DNA from: Bacteroides ilei
GTDB lineage: Bacteria > Bacteroidota > Bacteroidia > Bacteroidales > Bacteroidaceae
Length of the DNA stretch: 64,000 nt
NCBI RefSeq assembly: GCF_900128495.1
Contig: NZ_LT635801.1
Coordinates: 1,189,997-1,253,996 of the forward strand
Direction: 5' to 3'
How positions within the stretch are numbered: the stretch's first letter is position 1; each line of letters opens with the position of its first letter. A program made the translations under genes and the position numbers. This document shows positions 52,297 through 60,180 of this stretch, one piece after another. A model generated the notes under the pieces. The model did not search any database and had not been told where the DNA came from. It was given only the letters and a program-made list of their open reading frames with translations.

Positions 52297-54759
52297 ATGA
52301 ATATTTCTTATAATTGGCTGAAGGAGTATGTCAATTTTGATTTGACACCCGAAGAAGTGTCAGCCGCACTTACCTCTATCGGACTGGAAACTGATGGGGT
52401 AGAGGAAGTTCAATCCATCAAAGGCGGACTGGAGGGACTGGTTATCGGTGAAGTCCTGACTTGTGAGCCGCATCCGAATTCAGACCACATGCATATCACT
52501 ACTGTCAATCTGGGACAAGGAGAGCCTGTACAGATAGTTTGCGGTGCAGCAAATGTGGCAGCCGGACAGAAAGTTGTGGTAGCTACGATAGGTACCAAGC
52601 TGTATGACGGCGACCAATGTATAACCATCAAAAGGTCAAAGCTGCGTGGCGTGGAGTCAAACGGTATGATCTGTGCTGAAGATGAAATCGGTATAGGTAC
52701 AAGTCATGAGGGGATTATCGTACTGCCGGCCGATGTCGTTCCTGGAACTCTGGCCAAAGATTATTACAATATCAAGAGTGATTACGTTTTTGAAGTGGAT
52801 ATTACCCCTAACCGTGCTGATGCATGTTCTCATTACGGTGTAGCCCGTGACTTGTATGCATGGTTGGTTCAGAACGGTTATCAGGCTTCATTGACACGTC
52901 CTTCTGTCGATGCGTTTAAAGTCGACAATCATGATATGGATATCGATATTGTGGTGGAAAATACGGAAGCATGTCCGCGTTACGCCGGTGTGGCCATCAA
53001 GAATGTGACAGTCAAGGAAAGTCCGGAATGGCTGCAGAACAAGTTGCGTACGATTGGAGTCCGTCCGATCAACAATATTGTGGATATTACCAATTATATT
53101 CTGCATGCATACGGACAGCCTATGCATTGTTTTGACGCCGACAAGATAAAGGGCGGAAAGATTGTGGTGAAGACTTGCCCCGAAGGTACTCCGTTCGTTA
53201 CGCTGGATGAGGTGGAACGTAAGTTGTCCGACCGCGATCTGATGATCTGCAATGTAGAGGAACCGATGTGTATTGCCGGTGTTTTCGGCGGTCTGGACTC
53301 GGGTACTACGGAAGCCACTAAGGATGTGTTCCTGGAAAGTGCTTATTTCCATCCTACTTGGGTGCGTAAGACTGCACGCCGCCATGGTTTGAGTACCGAT
53401 TCTTCGTTCCGTTTCGAACGTGGTATTGATCCGCATGGAACAATTTATGCATTGAAGGAAGCTGCTTTATTGGTCAAGGAACTGGCCGGCGGTGAGATTG
53501 CTTCTGAAATCAAGGATAATTATCCAACTCCGATCAACGATTTCCAGGTTGAGCTGACTTTTGACTATATAAATTCATTGGTCGGAAAGGTTATTCCGGT
53601 TGAAACGATCAAGAGTATCGTGACAAGTCTGGAGATGAAAATTATCAACGAAACTCCGGAGGGCTTGTCTCTGGTTGTTCCTGCCTATCGGGTAGATGTC
53701 CAGCGCCCGTGCGACGTCGTTGAGGATATTCTCCGTATTTATGGTTATAACAATGTAGAGATTCCTACGGCCTTGAAGTCCAGCTTGAGTGTAAAGGGTG
53801 CTGTCGACAAATCAGTAAAATTGCAGAATCTGGTATCCGAACAGCTGGTAGGCTGCGGTTTCAATGAAATATTGAACAATTCATTGACGGCTGCTGCATA
53901 TTACGATGGTCTGGAAACATACAGACCGGAAAATCTGGTCCGTGTGATGAATCCGCTGAGCAATGACTTGAATGTAATGCGTGCTACGCTGCTGTTCGGT
54001 GGTTTGGAAAGCATCCAGCATAACGCAAACCGTAAGAACGCCGACTTGAAGTTCTTTGAATTCGGTAACTGTTATCATTTCCATGCCGAAAAGAAGAATC
54101 CTGAAAAAGTGCTGGCTGCCTATTCAGAAGAACTGCATATGGGTTTGTGGGTGACCGGTAAGCGTGTAAGCAACTCTTGGGCTCATCCAGACGAACAGTC
54201 TTCCGTATACGAATTGAAGGCATACGTGCTGAATATTTTCCGCCGTCTGGGACTGAATTTCGGTTCATTGGTATTCGGTAACCTTACCGATGACATTTAT
54301 GCTGCGGCCATTTCTGTCCATACTCGTGGCGGTAAGTTGTTGGCTACTTTCGGAACATTGCATAAGAAACTTCAGAAGAAGTTCGATATTGATAACGAAG
54401 TCTATTTTGCCGACCTGAACTGGACAGAACTGATGAAGGCTGTCAAGAACAATGTGGTTACATTCAAGGAAATTTCAAAGTTCCCTGCTGTCAAGCGTGA
54501 CCTTGCCTTGCTTATCGACAAGAAGGTGCAGTTCGCAGAAATTGAAAAGGTCGCTTACGAAACAGATCGTAAGTTGCTGAAGAGTGTAGAATTGTTCGAC
54601 GTTTATGAAGGCAAGAACCTGGAGGCTGGGAAGAAGAGCTATGCCGTGAGCTTCATGCTTCAGGATGAGAATGCTACTTTGAACGACAAGCAGATTGACA
54701 AGCTCATGCAGAAGCTGATTGGCAACCTGCAGAACAAGCTGGGGGCCGTACTTCGATAA
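52297..54759 (+). CDS. pheT: Phenylalanine-tRNA ligase beta subunit
   Basis: The beta chain of the alpha2-beta2 PheRS. A tRNA-binding domain (about residues 40-155: GLVIGEVLTCEPHPNSDHMHITTVNLG) is followed by the B3/B4 domain (RPINNIVDITNYILHAYGQPMHCFDADK), the B5 domain and a catalytic-like core. The FDX-ACB anticodon-binding domain ends the protein (SKFPAVKRDLALLIDKKVQF ... SYAVSFMLQDENATLND). The 820 residues are normal. pheS is not adjacent, so the two subunits are encoded apart. Confidence 0.97.
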   Translation: MNISYNWLKEYVNFDLTPEEVSAALTSIGLETDGVEEVQSIKGGLEGLVIGEVLTCEPHPNSDHMHITTVNLGQGEPVQIVCGAANVAAGQKVVVATIGTKLYDGDQCITIKRSKLRGVESNGMICAEDEIGIGTSHEGIIVLPADVVPGTLAKDYYNIKSDYVFEVDITPNRADACSHYGVARDLYAWLVQNGYQASLTRPSVDAFKVDNHDMDIDIVVENTEACPRYAGVAIKNVTVKESPEWLQNKLRTIGVRPINNIVDITNYILHAYGQPMHCFDADKIKGGKIVVKTCPEGTPFVTLDEVERKLSDRDLMICNVEEPMCIAGVFGGLDSGTTEATKDVFLESAYFHPTWVRKTARRHGLSTDSSFRFERGIDPHGTIYALKEAALLVKELAGGEIASEIKDNYPTPINDFQVELTFDYINSLVGKVIPVETIKSIVTSLEMKIINETPEGLSLVVPAYRVDVQRPCDVVEDILRIYGYNNVEIPTALKSSLSVKGAVDKSVKLQNLVSEQLVGCGFNEILNNSLTAAAYYDGLETYRPENLVRVMNPLSNDLNVMRATLLFGGLESIQHNANRKNADLKFFEFGNCYHFHAEKKNPEKVLAAYSEELHMGLWVTGKRVSNSWAHPDEQSSVYELKAYVLNIFRRLGLNFGSLVFGNLTDDIYAAAISVHTRGGKLLATFGTLHKKLQKKFDIDNEVYFADLNWTELMKAVKNNVVTFKEISKFPAVKRDLALLIDKKVQFAEIEKVAYETDRKLLKSVELFDVYEGKNLEAGKKSYAVSFMLQDENATLNDKQIDKLMQKLIGNLQNKLGAVLR

Positions 54760-54772
54760 GATAAAGCACTGA

Positions 54773-55003
54773 ATGATGCGTTACGATATAAAACCAGATT
54801 ATCACTTGAAAGCTAAGCGGAGATGCCTGACAGCATTTTCCGTGGGTTTGGTACTTGCGTTTCAGGCTGCAAGAGTCCTTTGGGATTTTTCTCTCAATGC
54901 GCCATGGAAGAATGGATTGGCCATTGCGGGTGGCTTGGGATGCTTACTGATTAGTGGAATAGGATACTGGAAATACAGGAAGCTTGTTCAGTATAATAAA
55001 TAA
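54773..55003 (+). CDS. Small two-helix membrane protein
   Basis: A 76-residue protein with two hydrophobic segments, AFSVGLVLAFQAARVLW (about 21-37) and GLAIAGGLGCLLISGIGYW (about 49-67), flanked by basic residues. I do not recognise a named family. It lies 13 bases after pheT and 40 before yebC, so it is probably in the same transcript. Confidence 0.65.
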   Translation: MMRYDIKPDYHLKAKRRCLTAFSVGLVLAFQAARVLWDFSLNAPWKNGLAIAGGLGCLLISGIGYWKYRKLVQYNK

Positions 55004-55043
55004 AAAGAAAACTTATTAAAAATAAATTTAAAAATATAGTCCA

Positions 55044-55781
55044 ATGGGAAGAGCGTTTGAATATAGAAAAGCTACAAAACTGAAAAGATGGGGCCATATG
55101 GCCAAAACATTTACCCGTCTAGGTAAACAGATTGCTATTGCAGTAAAGGCTGGTGGACCGGAGCCGGAGAACAATCCTACGCTGCGTTCGGTTATTGCTA
55201 CATGTAAGCGTGAAAACATGCCGAAAGATAACATTGAACGTGCTATCAAGAATGCAATGGGTAAGGACCAGAGCGATTATAAAGGTATGACTTATGAAGG
55301 ATACGGTCCTCATGGAGTGGCTGTGTTCGTTGATACATTGACAGACAATACAACCCGTACAGTGGCTGACGTCCGTTCTGTATTTAACAAGTTCGGCGGT
55401 AACTTGGGTACTACCGGTTCTCTGGCTTTCTTATTCGATCACAAGTGCGTGTTTACCTTCAAGAAGAAGGAAAACATGGATATGGAAGAGTTGATTCTGG
55501 ATTTGATAGACTATAACGTAGAAGATGAATACGATGAAGATCCGGAAGAAGGTACTATCACTATCTACGGTGATCCGAAGAGTTATGCAGCTATCCAGAA
55601 ACATTTGGAAGAATCAGGTTTCGAGGATGTCGGCGGTGATTTCACCTATATTCCGAACGATCTGAAAGATGTCACTCCGGAACAGCGTGAAACTATCGAC
55701 AAGATGGTAGAACGTCTGGAAGAGTTTGATGATGTCCAGACCGTTTATACAAACATGAAGCCGGCTGAAGACGAAGAATAA
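55044..55781 (+). CDS. yebC: YebC/PmpR-family protein
   Basis: The family is described both as a DNA-binding regulator and, for some members, as a translation factor that relieves ribosome stalling. The N terminus MGRAFEYRKATKLKRWGHMAKTFTRLGKQI is a variant of the usual MAGHSKWANIKHRK start. NIERAIKNAMG, YEGYGPHGVAVFVDTLTDNTTRT and FNKFGGNLGTTGSLAFLFD are the diagnostic blocks. The length of 245 residues is normal. It is followed by a terminator at 55807-55866. Confidence 0.93.
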   Translation: MGRAFEYRKATKLKRWGHMAKTFTRLGKQIAIAVKAGGPEPENNPTLRSVIATCKRENMPKDNIERAIKNAMGKDQSDYKGMTYEGYGPHGVAVFVDTLTDNTTRTVADVRSVFNKFGGNLGTTGSLAFLFDHKCVFTFKKKENMDMEELILDLIDYNVEDEYDEDPEEGTITIYGDPKSYAAIQKHLEESGFEDVGGDFTYIPNDLKDVTPEQRETIDKMVERLEEFDDVQTVYTNMKPAEDEE

Positions 55782-55806
55782 TTTGTCGTTTTGAATTTAT
55801 TTTTGT

Positions 55807-55872
55807 GTCATTCTGGATAAATGCCCCATTTCCTTTCAGGAAGAGGCGGGATTTGTTCAGAATGACATTTTT
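55807..55872 (+). terminator. Intrinsic terminator after yebC
   Basis: GTCATTCTG (55807-55815) pairs with CAGAATGAC (55858-55866), with further partial pairing inside, followed by ATTTTTTAT. Confidence 0.75.
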
Positions 55873-55893
55873 TATGTTATAATCAATGTTGTT

Positions 55894-56139
55894 ATGGTCA
55901 TTAATTATAGAACTCAAGGCACGTGCAGTACAAATATTGAAATAGAGGTTGAAGATGGAATCATCCGTAATGTCCGTTATACAGGTGGATGTAACGGGAA
56001 CTTGCAGGGTATTTCTGCGTTGGTAAAAGGCATGAAAGTAGAAGATGTCCTGGAACGGTTGGAAGGTATCCATTGTGGTTCTCGTCCCACGTCATGTCCC
56101 GACCAGCTTTGTAAAGCGCTTCGTACGGCTTTCAAATGA
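55894..56139 (+). CDS. TIGR03905-family TSCPD domain protein
   Basis: An 81-residue protein with the name-giving motif TSCPDQLCKAL near residue 67 and Cys residues at TCSTN, GGCNGN and IHCGSRPTSCPDQLC. This TSCPD domain is also found at the end of some ribonucleotide reductases and binds metal. The free form is common in Bacteroidota and Firmicutes, with no settled role. It is the last ordinary gene before the accessory region. Confidence 0.88.
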   Translation: MVINYRTQGTCSTNIEIEVEDGIIRNVRYTGGCNGNLQGISALVKGMKVEDVLERLEGIHCGSRPTSCPDQLCKALRTAFK

Positions 56140-56227
56140 TGCCAGATTCAATGCCTCATATTGTTGCTCTGGTTGAAAAGATAGGGAACATAAGAAGCCT
56201 ACGATAATTAAAAAAAATAAAAAAATC

Positions 56228-56266
56228 AAAAAAGAGGCTGTCTCATTTTGAGACAGCCTCTTTTTT
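56228..56266. terminator. Strong bidirectional terminator
   Basis: An 18-bp perfect stem: six A then GAGGCTGTCTCA, loop TTT, TGAGACAGCCTC then six T. It closes the yebC-TSCPD side. Confidence 0.9.
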
Positions 56267-56283
56267 GTATCTTTAAACATCTT

Positions 56284-56371
56284 GTCGTTTTGTTTGAAAG
56301 ATGCGTTCATTTTCCGTAGAAGATGAAGTCGTTTTGTGTATGATTCCAAGTCGTTTTTTACAGAAGATGAA
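56284..56371 (+). repeat. Two direct repeats of 44 bp
   Basis: Each unit is GTCGTTTTGT, 24 less conserved bases, then AGAAGATGAA: 56284-56327 and 56328-56371. The end decamers are identical in both; a degenerate third start (GGTGTTTTCA) follows at 56372. Confidence 0.75.
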
Positions 56372-56602
56372 GGTGTTTTCAGGAAATTCCAGGTTCTATT
56401 TCGCACGCCCGTGCGCATTGCGCATGCGTGCGCCCGAATAAGAGTATGTGTACCCGGTAAAGGCCCCTTCAGTCCTTCCGGAAAAATAACCTGCAAACAG
56501 GTAGGTGTCTCCTTCAGGGATTACTTCTGCAGGCTGCTCAGAGAATTAAAAAAGGGAAGAACGGATTACGAAAACCTGCTTCCCATGACAATATGCAAAT
56601 AA
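56336..56602 (+). other. Uncertain 88-codon reading frame with a GC-rich, self-complementary core
   Basis: The frame begins in the second 44-bp repeat. Near 56401-56435 it crosses a run of overlapping TGCGCA/GCATGCG units, quite unlike the AT-rich surroundings. It then reads FRDYFCRLLRELKKGRTDYENLLPMTICK in two parts that look protein-like. No promoter or ribosome site is evident. It could be a small gene, the tail of a decayed one, or an interspersed non-coding repeat. Confidence 0.3.
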
Positions 56603-56626
56603 TAATCGTTAAATTTGTGAACTCTT

Positions 56627-56660
56627 TTTTAGACGGGTGCCTGCTGGCACCCGTCTAAAA
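56627..56660. repeat. Perfect 15-bp hairpin without terminator tail
   Basis: TTTTAGACGGGTGCC (56627-56641) and its complement (56646-56660) around TGCT. The T run is on the 5' side and the A run on the 3' side on both strands, so it is not a standard terminator. Confidence 0.6.
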
Positions 56661-56721
56661 GGGGCTACCCTAAAATTGGAAACTTACAGTATGCTTACAT
56701 TTTTAACAATGTTATCAAATC

Positions 56722-56811
56722 TTAACGGGGGGCGATTTGTATTATTGTTAAAAAGACTTCCCAGATTACTGTTTTTTATGGTTTAAATGTTAATTCTATT
56801 AACGTGGGGTG
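56722..56811. promoter_or_regulatory. Paired TTAACG-GGGG repeats upstream of the AraC gene
   Basis: TTAACGGGGGGCG (56722-56734) and TTAACGTGGGGTG (56799-56811) lie 77 bases apart. The second overlaps a GTTAAT-TCT-ATTAAC palindrome (56789-56803). They could be binding sites for the AraC protein. Confidence 0.4.
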
Positions 56812-56858
56812 TCTTGATTTTTTTTCATGCATTTCTGTAAACCATAGGAATTGTTTTT

Positions 56859-57749
56859 ATGATAAGAATTATTTGTCTAAAAGAACTATTCTCTATGAAG
56901 TTGTACTATGTAAATGAACATTGGGGATGTAGTAACTATGCTACAGATGAAACAGCATTATTTTTTTTACGTGAGGTGAAGCCGGGTGAAACAACCATAA
57001 GAAATTATCTTGATTTCACTCTGCTTGTTTTTTTGTATGTTGGCGACATAGAAATAAATTATGGTATCGACCGTAAATTACACCTCACTGCAGGAAATGT
57101 ATTTCTTTTACCTAAAAATCTTGAAATAAAAGTTACATCTTCTGATGATAATGTAGCACGTATACTTTTATGTAAATTCACTGGAGATATTAAAATGTGT
57201 TCCATGTATTCGCTCAAACAATTGGAAAAATTCATGCCAGAAAATCTTGATAACCGGTTGTTTTGTTTGCCTTTTGATGACAGAATCAGGTCGTTTGTTG
57301 ATCTTACTGTCTTGGCGTTGTCGGCAGGTTTGGGTTGTACACATTATCATCAGATAAAACGTGAGGAACTGTTCATGTACCTTCGTGCCGGTTATACTAA
57401 GGAGGAACTTGCGATGTTTTTTTCTCCTGTCCTTGGAAAGGATCTTGATTTTAAGGATTTCGTCCTTACACATTATAAACAGATATTCGATGTCAGGGAG
57501 TTTGCCAAAAAGGCCAATATGAGCCAGAGCACATTTAATCGGCGTTTCAAGGAATCGTTCAATGATACAGCTCTGAAATGGCTTCTTGCCCGTAAGTCGG
57601 AAAGCATTCTGAATGATATTGTAAAGAGTAATCTGACATTTGCCGAAATCTCAGAAAAATACCGTTTCTCGTCTCCTTCGTATTTCGTAGCATTCTGTAA
57701 AAAGCACTATGGAAAGACCGCTGCAGAATTGCGTAAGGATGGTCTTTGA
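56859..57749 (+). CDS. AraC-family regulator of the fimbrial cluster
   Basis: Residues 1-190 form an N-terminal sensing part with a cupin-like pattern (LLVFLYVGDIEINYGIDRKLHLTAGNVFLLPKN). The last 100 residues are the AraC DNA-binding domain: VREFAKKANMSQSTFNRRFKESFNDTALKWLLARKSESIL and LTFAEISEKYRFSSPSYFVAFCKKHYGKTAAELRK. A second ATG at 56895 is an equally likely start. It heads the cluster of DUF3575, DUF3868 and Mfa-type genes, in the position where such regulators usually stand in Bacteroides, and should control it. Confidence 0.88.
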   Translation: MIRIICLKELFSMKLYYVNEHWGCSNYATDETALFFLREVKPGETTIRNYLDFTLLVFLYVGDIEINYGIDRKLHLTAGNVFLLPKNLEIKVTSSDDNVARILLCKFTGDIKMCSMYSLKQLEKFMPENLDNRLFCLPFDDRIRSFVDLTVLALSAGLGCTHYHQIKREELFMYLRAGYTKEELAMFFSPVLGKDLDFKDFVLTHYKQIFDVREFAKKANMSQSTFNRRFKESFNDTALKWLLARKSESILNDIVKSNLTFAEISEKYRFSSPSYFVAFCKKHYGKTAAELRKDGL

Positions 57750-57783
57750 TTCAAAATGATAATTTATTGGCGTTTTTTCGTAA

Positions 57784-57812
57784 TTGACGGTTTTGTTAAA
57801 TGTGTACTTTTG
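57784..57812 (+). promoter_or_regulatory. Promoter of the fimbrial operon
   Basis: TTG (57784-57786), 18 bases, TACTTTTG (57805-57812), 30 bases before the DUF3575 ATG. Confidence 0.6.
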
Positions 57813-57841
57813 CATCCGATTTATTTCAATAACTATAACAG

Positions 57842-58384
57842 ATGAAATTGGTATACAGAAGAGTCTTTGCCTTATGCTGTTTCGTATTTATGGCATACAT
57901 GCTTAATGCGCAAAACGTTGCGATGAAGACAAATACGCTTTACTGGGCAACATTATCGCCCAATATAGGTTTGGAGGCCAAATTAGGCAGACAGTTTACT
58001 ACTGACCTGCAGGCGGTGTATAATCCCTGGGAGTTTAAGAACGGGAAGAAAATGAAGTTCTGGCTTGCACAGCCCGAATTGCGATACTGGTTTTGTGAGT
58101 CGTTTGAAGGTCATTTCGTTGGAGTTCATCTTCATGCGGCACAATTTTATGCAGTTCCCAAAGACAAGGTTTACGACGGATATCTTGCGGGTGGAGGCTT
58201 TACTTACGGTTATAACTGGATTTTGTCTCCTCACTGGAATCTTGAAGCGCTTATCGGTGTAGGATATGCGCGTCTGTGGTATAAGGAATATCCTGACATG
58301 CCGTGTATGAAATGTTATGAGGACAAGAAGAAAGATTATGTGGGCCCTACCAAGATAGCCCTATCAGTATCTTATCTGTTTTAA
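57842..58384 (+). CDS. DUF3575 outer membrane protein of the fimbrial cluster
   Basis: A signal peptide (residues 1-22, ending in MLNAQ) is followed by VAMKTNTLYWATLSPNIGLEAKLGRQFTTDLQAVYNPW, the DUF3575 hallmark. Further barrel-like strands (QPELRYWF, GYLAGGGFTYGYNWIL, EALIGVGYARLWYK) lead to an aromatic C terminus, SYLF. The length is 180 residues. DUF3575 genes lie in front of DUF3868 and Mfa/FimA-type genes in Bacteroides and Porphyromonas, so an assembly or anchoring role is likely. The gap to the next gene is 17 bases. Confidence 0.85.
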   Translation: MKLVYRRVFALCCFVFMAYMLNAQNVAMKTNTLYWATLSPNIGLEAKLGRQFTTDLQAVYNPWEFKNGKKMKFWLAQPELRYWFCESFEGHFVGVHLHAAQFYAVPKDKVYDGYLAGGGFTYGYNWILSPHWNLEALIGVGYARLWYKEYPDMPCMKCYEDKKKDYVGPTKIALSVSYLF

Positions 58385-58401
58385 TTAAAGAGTTTTCCTG
58401 T

Positions 58402-60180
58402 ATGAAATCAAGATATGCTTATTATCTGTTACTAGGACTGATTCCGATGGCCGTTGCAACCGGTGCGGTTCCCGATAAGTCGAAAAAGGTTACTGTAGAT
58501 CCGGTAAAGACACTTACCCCCGACAGTGCCTCAGCCGTAAATGTAGATGTAATGATAAATGTTCCTGCACGTGCGTTTTCAAGCCGTAGCCGTCTGATTA
58601 TTGTGCCACAACTTATCAGCAATGATACTATGGTGTCGGAATGCAGGGCAATGGTGCTTGATGCTCCTATATATTCCAAGAAGATGGAACGTCGCGTCAA
58701 GCTGGAAGGTTATGTCGATACCCTTGCCGAAAATTCAGGAAGAGTGAACAACCATGAGAATCAGTCTATACCATATATCGAACGTGTGTCTGTTCCGGAA
58801 AATATCGATGGAGGGCGCATAATTGCCGTACTTTCCACCGACGGATGCGGTGAATGCGAGGTTACAGACACTGTAGATATGGCATACATAGCAAACTTGC
58901 CTACACTTATAGAACCGAAGAAATCATTGCAGCTTAACTGGATAGAACCTGAGTTTGTAATCAAGCCAAAAGTGATGCAGGGCAAGGGCGAGGCTTTGCT
59001 GCAGTTTATAATAAACCGTTACGATATCAATCTGGAGCTTGGCGACAACCGTAAGGAAATGAATGCCATGTTGTCTACCTTGCAGAAAATTGTGAACGAC
59101 AGCCTTGCCACACTCAACAGCGTAAGTATATACGGTATGGCATCGGCAGACGGTTCGTTTGCGTTTAATACTACCCTGTCGAGGAACCGTGCAAATTCAG
59201 CCAGGAAATGGCTCGTTTCACAGTTGGGTATTTCGCAGAAGCAGGCTGATGAATTCAGCATCGGTTCGCGCCCGGAAGGATGGTTGCCGGTGCTTGAGGC
59301 TATGCGCGCCGACGGGCATAAGGACACGCTGAAGGTGAAGGAAATCCTCGACAAGTACAATGCCGAGAACGATGATGTGGCAGAACGCTACATCCGCCGT
59401 CTGGCCTGCTGGAACGATATCAAAAACAGATATCTGCAGAAGGACCGTAAGGTGGAATACGAATATACATATACCATCAAGAGTTTTACTTCCGACGAGG
59501 AACTGCTCAGTATGTACAGCAAACGTCCCGACGCATTCAACGAGGAGGAACTGCTCCGTGTATCTGTGCTGAAGCAAACATCGGAAGAGAAGAAGGAGGT
59601 CTATCGCACAATACTTCGTTATTTCCCCCAGTCGAAGGTAGCCGCCAATAATCTGGCAGTTCTCCTGCTCAGGGAGGACAAGGTGGACGAGGCAGAGCAG
59701 GTAATCAATTCTGTGGAAGGATACACCCCGGAAATTATAAATACCAAGGCAGCGGTTTATGTATATAAGAACGACTACGAAAGAGCGATAGAATTGCTTC
59801 AGACCGATGTCACACTGCCTGAGGCAAAGTATAACCTCGGCATCATAAAGGCAAGTGCCAGACAGTTGGATGAGGCATATGAGCTGCTTAAGGACTATTG
59901 CGATACGAATGCCGCTGTGGTAGCGCTCAGTGTGAACCGTAACAATGAGGCATACGATATAATGTCTGCCAATGGGGATACCACGCCACGTGCCGAGTAT
60001 GTACGGTCTTTGGTTTTCGCACGCCGTAACGAGGCGGACAATATGTTGTCGCATCTTGAGAGAGCCGTAGTGGAGGAAACCTACAGAAACAGGGCACGTA
60101 CGGAAGCCGACTTCATGCCATACGCACAGCTGGATAAATTCATTATCCTGATAAATAATGGAGGAAAGGACCATGAATAA
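58402..60180 (+). CDS. DUF3868 / OmpA-like protein of the fimbrial cluster
   Basis: A 592-residue envelope protein. A signal peptide of about 22 residues is followed by a DUF3868-like part (to about 115) and a Cys pair in TDGCGECEVTD near 152. A region like an OmpA C-terminal domain spans about 200-330, with SVSIYGMASADGSFAFNTTLSRNRANSARKWL. From about 370 to the end there are TPR-like helical repeats (YFPQSKVAANNLAVLLLREDKVDEAEQVI). It probably ties the fimbrial machinery to peptidoglycan. The last 8 bases overlap the Mfa2-type gene. Confidence 0.83.
   Translation: MKSRYAYYLLLGLIPMAVATGAVPDKSKKVTVDPVKTLTPDSASAVNVDVMINVPARAFSSRSRLIIVPQLISNDTMVSECRAMVLDAPIYSKKMERRVKLEGYVDTLAENSGRVNNHENQSIPYIERVSVPENIDGGRIIAVLSTDGCGECEVTDTVDMAYIANLPTLIEPKKSLQLNWIEPEFVIKPKVMQGKGEALLQFIINRYDINLELGDNRKEMNAMLSTLQKIVNDSLATLNSVSIYGMASADGSFAFNTTLSRNRANSARKWLVSQLGISQKQADEFSIGSRPEGWLPVLEAMRADGHKDTLKVKEILDKYNAENDDVAERYIRRLACWNDIKNRYLQKDRKVEYEYTYTIKSFTSDEELLSMYSKRPDAFNEEELLRVSVLKQTSEEKKEVYRTILRYFPQSKVAANNLAVLLLREDKVDEAEQVINSVEGYTPEIINTKAAVYVYKNDYERAIELLQTDVTLPEAKYNLGIIKASARQLDEAYELLKDYCDTNAAVVALSVNRNNEAYDIMSANGDTTPRAEYVRSLVFARRNEADNMLSHLERAVVEETYRNRARTEADFMPYAQLDKFIILINNGGKDHE

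Larger units (their letters stand above)
56140..56858. other. Gene-poor junction of about 720 bases
   Basis: This stretch separates housekeeping genes from the fimbrial cluster. It holds a terminator (56228-56266), two 44-bp direct repeats (56284-56371), an uncertain reading frame with a GC-rich centre (56336-56602), a hairpin without T-run (56627-56660) and paired repeats before the AraC gene (56722-56811). These are listed separately. Confidence 0.6.

Noticed and set aside
55807..55872. Inverted repeat considered as an insertion sequence end
   Set aside because: Its loop, T-run and place just after yebC fit a terminator, with no transposase nearby.
56092..56496. A 134-codon minus-strand frame after the TSCPD gene
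   Set aside because: It spans the strong terminator at 56228-56266 and part of the TSCPD gene; no domain is visible.
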